Assembly (NCBI GenBank): GCA_028277485.1
Contig: JANQGE010000030.1
Location: 4,687-68,686, forward strand
Source: Chlorobium sp.
GTDB lineage: Bacteria > Bacteroidota > Chlorobiia > Chlorobiales > Chlorobiaceae
Direction: 5' to 3'
Length of the DNA stretch: 64,000 nt
Shown: one piece after another, positions 35,617 to 43,293 of the stretch
Numbering within the stretch: the stretch's first letter is position 1
Layout: each line of letters begins with the position of its first letter
Notes under the pieces: model-generated
The model's database searches: none
Seen by the model: only the letters and a program-made list of their open reading frames with translations
What the model was told of the DNA's origin: nothing
Translations under genes and position numbers: made by a program

Positions 35617-36822
35617 TTAATAAATCCTTTCGTACACGCCTTCCACTTCTCGCAGAATCGGCTCGTACGTCTCGACTTTCCGGCCGAAACAGATGCCCAG
35701 AGATTCGTAAAGCGCTACTTGATCAAGGTCGACATAACGCTGCTCGATGGCCTTGCTTGATTCAATATATTCGATTTTGCGCCCTTTTACTTTGGAAATG
35801 GTTACACCGGTCTTGCCTTCGGTGAGAAGGATCACTGCCGCAGCACCGGCTTCATACCCGAAATTTACATCATAAGCCGACGAATTGCCTGCGCGCACGA
35901 GATGACCCGGATGGATTTCCCGGACTTCGGGAATTTCATAGATGCCCTCCACAAACATTCCGGTTTCTTTCATGAACACCGGCATATCCGGATCAGCTTT
36001 CAGCCTTTTTTTCAGTTCCTGACAGACATATTTTCCCGCTCCGGCAAGCTTTTTGTGGCCGAAAGCATCAGCCCCGGCCGATTCATCGACGATGTCTGTG
36101 CCATCGGCGTTTTTCATGCCTTCCGCGACCACAATAGTATAGGTTCCGGCGTGAACGTCACTTTCCCTGATCCGGCGGGTGAAACGGCCGACGATATGTT
36201 CATACACAACATCCCAGTCGACCGGGATTTCAGGAACAAGTATGCAATCGGCTTCAGCAGCAATACCGCTTCTGAAAGCGGTATGTCCGGCGTAACGGCC
36301 AAACACTTCGGTTACAAGGATACGGTTGTGGGTTCTTCCGGTGGTCTTCAGATCCTGGACAAACTGCGCGATACGATTGATGGTTGAGTCGCCGCCAACC
36401 GAATAGGTTTGCAGGTCGAGATCCATGGTTTTCGGGGCATGGATGCAGTGTATGCCGTTATTGTTCAGGTCCACCATGACGCTGCCGCTGTCATCGCCGC
36501 CGCTGATAACCAGGCCGTCAAGTTCGAACTTTTTCATCCCTTCCTTGATGCGATTGTATTTTTCGGGATTGCTTATGGCTTTTATCTTTACCCTCGAATG
36601 TCCGGCTTCGGAACCAGCGAAGTTGCCTGAAAACTGGTCAAGGCGTGCACGGTTAAGGCGTACAAGCTTTTCCTGATCCACAAGGTTGTACAACCCGGCG
36701 TAACCATTCGGAATAACATACATTTCAATACCCTTTGACAGGGCCATGAATGCTGCGCCTTTAATGACGGCGTTGAGGCCGCCACAATCCCCTCCACTGG
36801 TTAAAATGCCGATTTTTTTCAC
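35617..36822 (-). CDS. pfp: 6-phosphofructokinase, pyrophosphate-type
   Basis: A 401-aa phosphofructokinase of the large clade. The catalytic pocket motif is GGDDSG at about 108-113; ATP enzymes have GGDGS, and an Asp in the second position marks the PPi-dependent group. The usual PKTIDND is PKTMDLDL here, so an Asn at the substrate site is a Leu. Other landmarks: ILTSGGDCGGLNAVI at the N-terminus, GRYAGHTAF and HPGHLVRAG. ATG 36822 gives MKKIGILTSGG. Phosphofructokinase of this type in reverse-TCA bacteria may work in gluconeogenesis direction; that is inference. Confidence 0.85.
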   Translation of the reverse strand: MKKIGILTSGGDCGGLNAVIKGAAFMALSKGIEMYVIPNGYAGLYNLVDQEKLVRLNRARLDQFSGNFAGSEAGHSRVKIKAISNPEKYNRIKEGMKKFELDGLVISGGDDSGSVMVDLNNNGIHCIHAPKTMDLDLQTYSVGGDSTINRIAQFVQDLKTTGRTHNRILVTEVFGRYAGHTAFRSGIAAEADCILVPEIPVDWDVVYEHIVGRFTRRIRESDVHAGTYTIVVAEGMKNADGTDIVDESAGADAFGHKKLAGAGKYVCQELKKRLKADPDMPVFMKETGMFVEGIYEIPEVREIHPGHLVRAGNSSAYDVNFGYEAGAAAVILLTEGKTGVTISKVKGRKIEYIESSKAIEQRYVDLDQVALYESLGICFGRKVETYEPILREVEGVYERIY

Positions 36823-37025
36823 GGTAGCGTTCTCCTATGAGTAGTTTGTTTAGTTGTTAACAGCTGAATTTTAGTACACCAAGATAGACTATGCAGTCAG
36901 ATTTTTCAACTGAATTTGTTGCAGTTGGGCAGCGGGACTGTATTTTTTGTCGATTACCGGTCATGCGCAAATCAATCGGCAGTTTCATTACGTGCTCCCA
37001 TCTCCATTTTTTATACCTTACTATT

Positions 37026-37167
37026 GGGTACCTCTATAAATTGTCGTGGGCGACATGAGTATGAGGCGAACGGAGCGCAGAAACTGGAGTGTACACGTAG
37101 TACATGAGGATTTCGAGCACCGATCAACGAAGTAATCATGGTGCGCAACAAATTAATAGAGGTGCCC
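37026..37167. repeat. interspersed repeat family A, full copy
   Basis: 142 bp with ends GGGTACCTCTATAAATTGTCG and CAACAAATTAATAGAGGTGCCC, plus the internal hairpin word GTGTACACGTAGTACATGAGG. It fills about half of the gap between pfp and the permease gene (36823-37184) and ends 17 bp before the permease ATG. Confidence 0.9.
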
Positions 37168-37184
37168 TATTTATTGACTGAGTC

Positions 37185-38459
37185 ATGACTTTTCTCGATC
37201 ATCTGCACATAGCTTACGTACACCTCAGGGAGAGGAAGCGTCAGGCCACACTGACCGCGCTTGGCGTAGCGGTCGGGTCAGCAATGCTGATCACGACGAT
37301 TGCTGTTGCCGGGGGTATGTCCAGGAATGTGGTGAACAAGATTATCGATATTGCCCCGCATGTTATTATCAGTGCCGACCGGGTTGAGCCGCTGGTGCCG
37401 GACAACCTTATCGGGATTGAGAAAGAAGTGCTGGGTTTCGTTGAGAAAAATGTCACCGTTGCCGACAAGGAAACGATCAAGAACTATTCCGACGTTGTCG
37501 AGCGCATTCGTCCTGTTCGGGAGGTGGAGATTGTTTCTCCATATGTGACGAGCAACCTTATTGCGCGTAACCGGTCCCGTTTTATTTCCTGTGCTGCCAA
37601 GGGTGTTATTCCTGAAAAGGAGGTGGATATTGCCAATCTTGGCAAGAAACTTGTCGAGCCTGATGCGCTTTCCGAGCTTTCCTATACTCCAAACGGTGTC
37701 CTGGTCGGGAATCTGCTTGCAGAAGAGCTCAACGCATCTTACCATTCCCGTCTGGTGCTTATCAACGAAACCGGTGAAGAATTTCCGGTTACCGTTGTCG
37801 GTCGATTCAGCACGGGCTTCAACGCGAAAGACAGGCAGGAAGCTTATATCAATCTTGCGCTTGCGCAGCGCATTGAAGGAGTTGCAGCCAACTCGGTTAC
37901 AGCTATCGGTCTCAGAACAGCGGATGTCAGCCGGGCCGGGGAGGTTGCCGAAAAGGTCCAGCAGCTTACCGGCTACCAGGCTGAAAGCTGGGACGAAACC
38001 AACAAAAATGTCATTGACTTCTACAACCGTAACGGAGTGATTACGCTCGTGCTCGTAGGTTTTGTCTTTATAGTTGCGGGCCTTGGTGTTTCATCCGTCA
38101 TGACCACCATTGTACTGCAGAAAACCAAAGATATTGCCATTATGCGTTCCATGGGAGTGCGGCGCAAGAACATAACAGGCATTTTCATGATGGAGGGATT
38201 TATCATTGGTGTTCTCGGTGTGAGTTTCGGAAGTCCGCTGGGGCATTTTATCTGCCGGCTTGTAAGGTCGATCCGTTTTGAGGCAAATACGGCGGGTGTT
38301 TTGCAGAGTGACAGGATCCATCTTTTCGAGACCCCGGAAGCTTACATCATTGTGATTGTTTTCGGTATCGTTATCTCGGTAGCTTCTTCGTTAGGCCCTG
38401 CGCGGAGGGCCGCCGGCTATGTTCCCGTAAAAATCCTCCGGGGTCAGACGGGGGGATAG
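37185..38459 (+). CDS. FtsX/MacB-like ABC transporter permease
   Basis: A 424-aa membrane protein. Helix 1 at about 20-45 (QATLTALGVAVGSAMLITTIAVAGGM), a large periplasmic MacB-type core domain (about 50-285), and three C-terminal helices with the FtsX motif, for example VITLVLVGFVFIVAGLGVSSVMTTI and IMRSMGVRRKNITGIFMMEGFIIG. This layout is that of LolC/E and MacB permeases, which move lipoproteins or export substrates with an ATPase. No ATPase gene is adjacent, so the partner is unknown. ATG 37185 gives MTFLDHLHIAYVH. Confidence 0.85.
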   Translation: MTFLDHLHIAYVHLRERKRQATLTALGVAVGSAMLITTIAVAGGMSRNVVNKIIDIAPHVIISADRVEPLVPDNLIGIEKEVLGFVEKNVTVADKETIKNYSDVVERIRPVREVEIVSPYVTSNLIARNRSRFISCAAKGVIPEKEVDIANLGKKLVEPDALSELSYTPNGVLVGNLLAEELNASYHSRLVLINETGEEFPVTVVGRFSTGFNAKDRQEAYINLALAQRIEGVAANSVTAIGLRTADVSRAGEVAEKVQQLTGYQAESWDETNKNVIDFYNRNGVITLVLVGFVFIVAGLGVSSVMTTIVLQKTKDIAIMRSMGVRRKNITGIFMMEGFIIGVLGVSFGSPLGHFICRLVRSIRFEANTAGVLQSDRIHLFETPEAYIIVIVFGIVISVASSLGPARRAAGYVPVKILRGQTGG

Positions 38460-38460
38460 G

Positions 38461-38934
38461 CTACTTGTCACTCAGCAAGCAGACGGCGTGGGCTGCGACC
38501 CCTTCTTCACGGCCGATGTAGCCAAGCTTTTCATTTGTGGTGGCTTTCACGGAGACCTTACTGACATCGATATCGAGGCACTGAGCTATATTTTCACGCA
38601 TTGCCATGATATGAGGAGCAACTTTGGGACGCTCCATGAGCAGCATCGAGTCGATATTTTCTATTGAATAACCTTCGTTGGCGATAAGTTTGCCGACATG
38701 ACGCAGCAGTATCTTGCTGTCGATATCCTTAAATTCCGAGCTGGTATCGGGAAAGTGTTTGCCGATGTCGCCGAGCGCGGCGGCCCCGAGCAGGGCATCG
38801 CTGATCGTGTGCAGCAAAACATCCGCGTCGCTGTGCCCTTTGAGCCCTTTGATATGGGATATCTCTACGCCACCGACAATAAGTTTTCTGCCTTCCACAA
38901 GCTGGTGTACGTCAATGCCGATTCCTATGCGCAT
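38461..38934 (-). CDS. ispF: 2-C-methyl-D-erythritol 2,4-cyclodiphosphate synthase
   Basis: Fifth enzyme of the MEP isoprenoid route, needed for the tails of chlorophylls and carotenoids. The metal site residues Asp8 and His10 are in RIGIGIDVHQLV, and His42 in LKGHSDADVLLH; the C-terminal ATTNEKLGYIGREEGVAAHAV closes the active site. The start ATG 38934 gives MRIGIGIDVH. It is convergent with the permease gene; the two stop codons are separated by one base. Confidence 0.95.
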   Translation of the reverse strand: MRIGIGIDVHQLVEGRKLIVGGVEISHIKGLKGHSDADVLLHTISDALLGAAALGDIGKHFPDTSSEFKDIDSKILLRHVGKLIANEGYSIENIDSMLLMERPKVAPHIMAMRENIAQCLDIDVSKVSVKATTNEKLGYIGREEGVAAHAVCLLSDK

Positions 38935-38966
38935 AAAAGTGTAACTGCTTGAAACTTGATTAAAGG

Positions 38967-39078
38967 GTGCCTCTATGTGTTCCGCGCGCTTCAATTGCTT
39001 CGTTGAGCGGATGGAAAGGGGTTTCTGTGCTCCGTACGCCTTGCACGTGAACCGCTCATGACAACAAATAGCGGTGCC
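38967..39078. repeat. interspersed repeat family A, short subfamily
   Basis: Ends GGGTGCCTCTATGTGTT and ACAACAAATAGCGGTGCC, with CTTCAATTGCTTCGTTGAGCGG and GGTTTCTGTGCTCCGTACG inside, as in the 28.94 and 48.80 kb copies. It sits in the gap upstream of the DUF4407 gene. Confidence 0.85.
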
Positions 39079-39189
39079 TTAAGTATTTCAGGGAAGCAAG
39101 ATATCATTATATTTAAAAAAATAAGAATCTCGATATTGCAGGGTAAACAATATCTGCAGGCTGTTGAACAGGTACGCAAAAAACCTGCC

Positions 39190-40323
39190 ATGAATGTGCA
39201 GAACATACGAAGGTTTTTCTGGATGTGTACCGGAACACCCATAGAGGTAATTGAAAAGTATCCTACGGAACACAATAAGTTTATCGGGATCGGGGCCACC
39301 ATCTTTTTTACCGCTCTTTTTGCCGCTCTTTCCGGCGGCTACGCGCTTTACTATGTTTTCGCCGGGGCGCCGTTTGCTGTTGTTTTTGCGATAGTTTTCG
39401 GCGTTCTCTGGGGCCTGGCGATTTTCAACCTCGACCGTTATATCGTTTCGAGTATAAACAAAACCACGAAAGGCCTGCGCCAGTTCTACCAGGCGTCACC
39501 TCGTCTGATTTTTGCGGTACTCATAGCAATTGTAATCGCTCGTCCGCTGGAACTCAGGATTTTTGATAAAGAGATCAAGGAGGTTCTCAAGTCGCGCTAT
39601 CTTGAAGAGCAGCAGGAGCGTATTTCAATGGTTGGTTTGGCGTTTACTGAAAAATACGCTCTCGAGCTGAGCCGGATTGAAAAGCTGCAGAAAGAATATG
39701 ATGCGCTCAGCAAAGAGGTGAGCGTCCTGCGTGAAGAGCTGAAGAGAGAGGTGTTCGGGGATAAGACCGCCACGACCTCCGGTATGGTGGGGTTCGGGAC
39801 TTACGCAAAAGAGAAGCAGGCGGTTATCAATAGCAAACAAAGCCGGGAGCAATACCTCGCTGAGCAGCTGGCGAAACTCGATGCCTATATCACTCGGCAG
39901 AAAGAGCTGGAAGGCATCAATAGGCAAATGATGCTTACCGACTCTCTGATGAATGTCAAGGTATCCCATGCCGGTTTTGCTGACCGCAACTGGGCTCTGG
40001 GTCAGCTTACCGGTTCACAGGGTGAGGTCAATCGTTCATCGGCAAACGCCGTATTGTTTATAACTCTTCTGTTCGTGGCGTTTGAATGTGCGCCCATACT
40101 GGTGAAGCTGCTTTCAGACCTGGGGCCTTCAGACGTTGATATTTATGAGTCGGAAACAAGAATCATCCGCTGGTTGACGGCAACAGCCCCTCTGTCGCAA
40201 AACCGTTTTGTGCGTGCGTACAGTGTTCTTGGTGGTAAGCCCGGCAGGCGGCTGTCACGAAAGCCGATTTACAACAAGCGGGTCAGGAGGAGTGAGCAAG
40301 TGAAGGGGAAAGGTAATCAGTAG
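39190..40323 (+). CDS. DUF4407 membrane protein
   Basis: A 377-aa protein matching the DUF4407 pattern: N-terminal FFWMCTGTPIEVIEKYPTEHNKFIGIGATIFFTALFAALSGGYALYYVF with two helices, NLDRYIVSSINK at about 80, a long central coiled coil (about 160-270, RIEKLQKEYDALSKEVSVLREELKRE) and a C-terminal helix VLFITLLFVAFECAPILVKLL. Function unknown. The ATG at 39190 is chosen over upstream codons that run back through family A. The last residues (RRSEQVKGKGNQ) are basic and merge into family B words, so the natural C-terminus may have been extended by the repeat. Confidence 0.8.
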   Translation: MNVQNIRRFFWMCTGTPIEVIEKYPTEHNKFIGIGATIFFTALFAALSGGYALYYVFAGAPFAVVFAIVFGVLWGLAIFNLDRYIVSSINKTTKGLRQFYQASPRLIFAVLIAIVIARPLELRIFDKEIKEVLKSRYLEEQQERISMVGLAFTEKYALELSRIEKLQKEYDALSKEVSVLREELKREVFGDKTATTSGMVGFGTYAKEKQAVINSKQSREQYLAEQLAKLDAYITRQKELEGINRQMMLTDSLMNVKVSHAGFADRNWALGQLTGSQGEVNRSSANAVLFITLLFVAFECAPILVKLLSDLGPSDVDIYESETRIIRWLTATAPLSQNRFVRAYSVLGGKPGRRLSRKPIYNKRVRRSEQVKGKGNQ

Positions 40324-40470
40324 GCAGTCTTCAGTAAGCGGCTGGCAAGGGGAAAAGATCGATTTCCGATTACTGAATCCCGATTCCCCCCATGAAATCA
40401 AACCGGATATTTCACCCCTGTGTAATATCCTTTCTTATTACACGGGGGCGACAGCGAACCCCGAAAAAAA
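40285..40470. repeat. repeat family B, mosaic copy
   Basis: It carries AGTGAGCAAGTGAAG, CAGTAGGCAGTCTTCAGT, AAAGATCGATTTCCGATT, GGGGGCGACAGCGAACCCC. The first word lies inside the DUF4407 coding end. The rest of the 40324-40972 gap is AT-rich without a convincing gene; a 60-codon open frame at 40495 lacks any family feature. Confidence 0.65.
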
Positions 40471-40972
40471 ACGTGTCTAATACGTGCAGGAAGCATGAAG
40501 GTGTTGCCTGAATGGTTGATGGGCGGGTTTCGTTGTATCATCACAGGGAATAGAACGTTTTTTTATTTTTTTGTTCTTGTACTTTTTTTATACTTTACAC
40601 ATATAAGCTGGGAAGCAGTTCCATGTGTTGACCAGTCACACCCCAGATGTTTAGGCGCCTCTCCCATACGTTCTTAGTGCCTGACTCCATTTCTATATGT
40701 TTGTAGTGCAGCTGTTCAGTCGTGCTTATGGGCACCTCGTTTCTTAGAGCTCAGCGGTATCGTTTTTTTGAGCAGTTTCATCATGCGTAATCTTATCGAT
40801 AGCATTTTGCGATAAGGCTGAATCTGTATCCCATAGCATGGGAAGAATGTCCCGGTTCTTGGATTATAGCAAGCCGGATCAGGTTTACTCTGCAGTCATG
40901 TCAACTTACAATCACCTCTTTGTTGTCTGATAAGAGGTCTATTCAAACCACTAAAATGAGGAGGAAAATGCT

Positions 40973-41491
40973 ATGTCAAAAACTATAAACATTGATGTCA
41001 TGTTCGACACCGTGACTATCGAAAAAGAATATGGCGGCGGTGGCAGTGCCGATCATCCAATTGGTATTCGGCATGAAGACGTTTGGATGGTGGCTCAGAA
41101 AATAGTTGTGGATGGCGGACAGGCTACTGCCGATCTTACTGTCAAAGCACTGGTTAATGACACTATCCGGTGGCGTTCCGAGTCCCTGAGCGGGAACACG
41201 GATCAGGCAGCGATTATCTACAAAATCGCCAGATTCAGCGGAGATCAGGTCACGAGCGAGGCGGAAATGGTGGTATCTTATCCTCCGACCCCCATCCCCG
41301 ATCCTCAAAACCCTACGAGCTACAATTCTGTAGACACCCAGGCAGATATCTTCTTGAATTGCGAGGTGATAAAGAAAGGTACCGAAGGTTACAAAGTGTT
41401 CTTCTATATCGTAAACAAGGATGAGTATACCGGAAAGCTGAGCACCTTTGGATATTATTATTGGGATCCGACTATCAAGGTTATTGGGTGA
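40973..41491 (+). CDS. PixA/AidA-type inclusion body protein
   Basis: A 172-aa protein of the AidA/PixA family. Visible family patterns: SKTINIDVMFDT at the start, ADHPIGIRHEDVWMVAQK, LTVKALVNDTIRWRSESLSGNTDQAAIIYKI and the C-terminal FFYIVNKDEYTGKLSTFGYYYWDPTIKVIG. PixA forms the large inclusion bodies of Xenorhabdus, and AidA is a quorum-controlled secreted or cytosolic protein of Burkholderia-type bacteria; a role in green sulfur bacteria is not known to me. The GAGGAGG ribosome site 8 bp before ATG 40973 fixes the start. A paralogue follows. Confidence 0.78.
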   Translation: MSKTINIDVMFDTVTIEKEYGGGGSADHPIGIRHEDVWMVAQKIVVDGGQATADLTVKALVNDTIRWRSESLSGNTDQAAIIYKIARFSGDQVTSEAEMVVSYPPTPIPDPQNPTSYNSVDTQADIFLNCEVIKKGTEGYKVFFYIVNKDEYTGKLSTFGYYYWDPTIKVIG

Positions 41492-41512
41492 GAAACGGGT
41501 AAAACAGAGGGT

Positions 41513-41549
41513 GATCAACCACTTGCGCTTTTGGCGTGAGTGGTTGATT
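41513..41549 (+). terminator. strong hairpin between the two pixA genes
   Basis: ATCAACCACTTGCGC pairs with GCGTGAGTGGTTGAT around TTTTG. There is no clear T tract, so it may be a stability or processing element rather than a terminator. It argues against a start of the second gene at GTG 41540. Confidence 0.6.
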
Positions 41550-41584
41550 GTTATTCACTGGAGAACAATGATGAGTATATCCCA

Positions 41585-42109
41585 ATGATTATTGATATTA
41601 AAATGGTATTAGACACAGCCTTACTTTGGCAACGTCACCCGAACCTTAGCCAAAATCTGCGCGCTCCGACAGAAATTGAACCGGAAGAGGCTTTTATAGT
41701 GGCAACTCCGAAACAGAATGTTTGTAGACACGCATCGGAAAAATTGGAATTGGTTGCCAGAAAGGGGGATGTACTTCGCTGGCACGTCAGTCACACAGCC
41801 AGAGACATGTGTTATGTGATTCTCTATGAGATTATAACCGACCCGATTGACTCTCAACTTACAACCATTCCAAAGATGGTAGTAACAAACCGTTCTTTCC
41901 CTGCCCTGAACCTGGCGGATCCGACGCAATATATCGAATCGCAACGTATTGATACCTACTTCCAATGCAAGGTAGACGGGTATGGCGAACAGTACTACAC
42001 ATTACTGTTCTACATTGTTGAGCGGGACGAGATCGATGGCAACCTCAATACTGCCGGATATTTTTCCTGGAAGTCAATGCTTGTTATTTTAGGGGACGTT
42101 GTTCCGTAA
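41585..42109 (+). CDS. second PixA/AidA-type protein
   Basis: A diverged paralogue of the upstream gene, about 174 aa. ATG 41585 gives MIIDIKMVLDT, aligning with MSKTINIDVMFDT of the first. Shared patterns are KGDVLRWHVSHTARDMCYVILYEI and LLFYIVERDEIDGNLNTAGYFSW. A GTG at 41540 would begin inside the hairpin and is less likely. The last codons GDVVP-stop come from the upstream 19-bp inverted repeat of the transposase element (42091-42109), so the protein's C-terminus ends inside a mobile-element end. Confidence 0.65.
   Translation: MIIDIKMVLDTALLWQRHPNLSQNLRAPTEIEPEEAFIVATPKQNVCRHASEKLELVARKGDVLRWHVSHTARDMCYVILYEIITDPIDSQLTTIPKMVVTNRSFPALNLADPTQYIESQRIDTYFQCKVDGYGEQYYTLLFYIVERDEIDGNLNTAGYFSWKSMLVILGDVVP
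42091..42109 (+). repeat. upstream inverted repeat of the Y1 transposase element
   Basis: AGGGGACGTTGTTCCGTAA. It is the exact reverse complement of 43233-43251 on the other side of the transposase gene. It contains the stop codon of the second pixA gene. Confidence 0.9.
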
Positions 42110-42180
42110 GCTAAATTACCGATATTTTCCTATATTGGAACAGGTATTGCAGCGATTGTATCCCCAAACAATAATGACCT

Positions 42181-43146
42181 ATGCCTCGTGGTCCAAGACT
42201 TGACGCACCCGGAACCCTGCACCATGTAATGATCCGTGGAATCGAAAAGGGAAATATCGTTCGTGACGATGCGGACAGAAGGGATTTTCTGAGACGCATG
42301 GGCGAGTTGGCAAAAGAATCAAGAACAAGTCTCTATGCCTTTGCTCTGATGACCAACCACGCCCATATCTTGTTAAAGAGCGGAACAACGGGATTGTCCA
42401 CCTACATGCGCCGGCTGTTGTCGGGGTACGCACAGTACTTTAACCGTCGCCATAAACGGGTCGGACATTTGTTCCAGAACCGCTATAAATCAATCATCTG
42501 TGAAGAAGAAGCATATTTCGATAAACTGGTGGCATATATCCATCTCAATCCCATACGGGCAGGACTTGTCGAAACGCTTCAACAACTGTCATCGTATACT
42601 TGGTGTGGTCATGCGGTAATAATGGGAAAGGTAAGGCATGACTGGATGGATAGGGATTATGTGTTGCAGTTTTTCGGGAGCAGGGAAGGTGAGGCAAGAA
42701 GATCATATATAGCCTTTGTAGAAGAGGAAATGAGCATCGACCGTGAAAAAGAACTCTCAGGGGGTGGGTTGATCCGGTCCCAAGGAGGTTGGTCCAAAGT
42801 CCAGTCCATGCGGAAAAAAGGTAAGAACGCCCTGAGTGATGAAAGGATTCTTGGAAGTGATGCATTTGTCGGGGATATGCTCAAAGAAGCAGAAGATCGA
42901 AAGGAGCTATCGTTATCGGCAGAAAAGCAATCGAAGTTGCTCTACGAGACAATCGATCAGGCATGCAGAGATGCCGGAATAACCACAACTTTTTTGCGAT
43001 CTGGGAGCAGGGGCGGGTTACTGCCTTCACTGAGAAAACGGCTTGCCGAGAAGTTTGTCTACGAATACGGCGTATCACTGGCGGAGACGGCAAGGCAGCT
43101 TGGGGTAACGACCAATGCAGTCAGCTTTATGTTAAAGCGCAAATGA
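42181..43146 (+). CDS. REP-associated (Y1/HUH) transposase, RAYT type
   Basis: A 321-aa transposase of the TnpA_REP/Y1 group. The N-terminal catalytic domain starts MPRGPRLDAPGTLHHVMIRG, with the HUH pair in ALMTNHAHILLKSG and the catalytic Tyr region YKSIICEEEAYFDKLVAYIHLNPIRAGL. The C-terminal half (about 235-321) is helical and ends in a helix-turn-helix pattern, SLAETARQLGVTTNAVSFMLKRK. RAYTs process single-stranded hairpin repeats rather than moving as classical transposons. The gene is bracketed by perfect 19-bp inverted repeats at 42091 and 43233. It is not related in sequence to family A ends. Confidence 0.88.
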   Translation: MPRGPRLDAPGTLHHVMIRGIEKGNIVRDDADRRDFLRRMGELAKESRTSLYAFALMTNHAHILLKSGTTGLSTYMRRLLSGYAQYFNRRHKRVGHLFQNRYKSIICEEEAYFDKLVAYIHLNPIRAGLVETLQQLSSYTWCGHAVIMGKVRHDWMDRDYVLQFFGSREGEARRSYIAFVEEEMSIDREKELSGGGLIRSQGGWSKVQSMRKKGKNALSDERILGSDAFVGDMLKEAEDRKELSLSAEKQSKLLYETIDQACRDAGITTTFLRSGSRGGLLPSLRKRLAEKFVYEYGVSLAETARQLGVTTNAVSFMLKRK

Positions 43147-43232
43147 TACAGGTCGCAATCCGATGATTTTTACGTTCATCAGGCTACTGTTTTTTCCAAT
43201 AAGCAGTTTTACTTTATGCTACGATATTGTGT

Positions 43233-43251
43233 TTACGGAACAACGTCCCCT
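43233..43251 (-). repeat. downstream inverted repeat of the Y1 transposase element
   Basis: TTACGGAACAACGTCCCCT, perfect reverse complement of 42091-42109. Confidence 0.9.
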
Positions 43252-43262
43252 ATCTCTATCTC

Positions 43263-43293
43263 GGGTCGCGCAACAGATTAATCGAGGTGTCAC
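43263..43293 (+). repeat. family A repeat, solo right end at the pyrD stop
   Basis: GGTCGCGCAACAGATTAATCGAGGTGTCACC; the end abuts the pyrD stop codon (minus strand TAG at 43294-43296). Confidence 0.7.

Larger units (their letters stand above)
42091..43251 (+). mobile_element. RAYT unit bounded by 19-bp inverted repeats
   Basis: The 1161-bp unit has identical inverted ends AGGGGACGTTGTTCCGTAA / TTACGGAACAACGTCCCCT with the Y1 transposase inside. No flanking target duplication is obvious. The unit separates the pixA pair from pyrD. Confidence 0.75.

Noticed and set aside
39058..39189. An upstream start for the DUF4407 protein
   Set aside because: The extra N-terminal residues would be encoded by a family A repeat and lack family similarity; ATG 39190 matches the expected N-terminus.
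40495..40677. A 60-codon open frame in the 40.3-41.0 kb gap
   Set aside because: The translation is mostly aromatic and hydrophobic with no family feature, no ribosome site, and it overlaps family B words and AT-rich sequence.
42181..43146. The RAYT as the mobiliser of repeat family A
   Set aside because: Its own inverted repeats (AGGGGACGTTGTTCCGTAA) share no sequence with family A ends (GGGCACCTCTATTAATTTG); the two are unrelated as far as can be seen.
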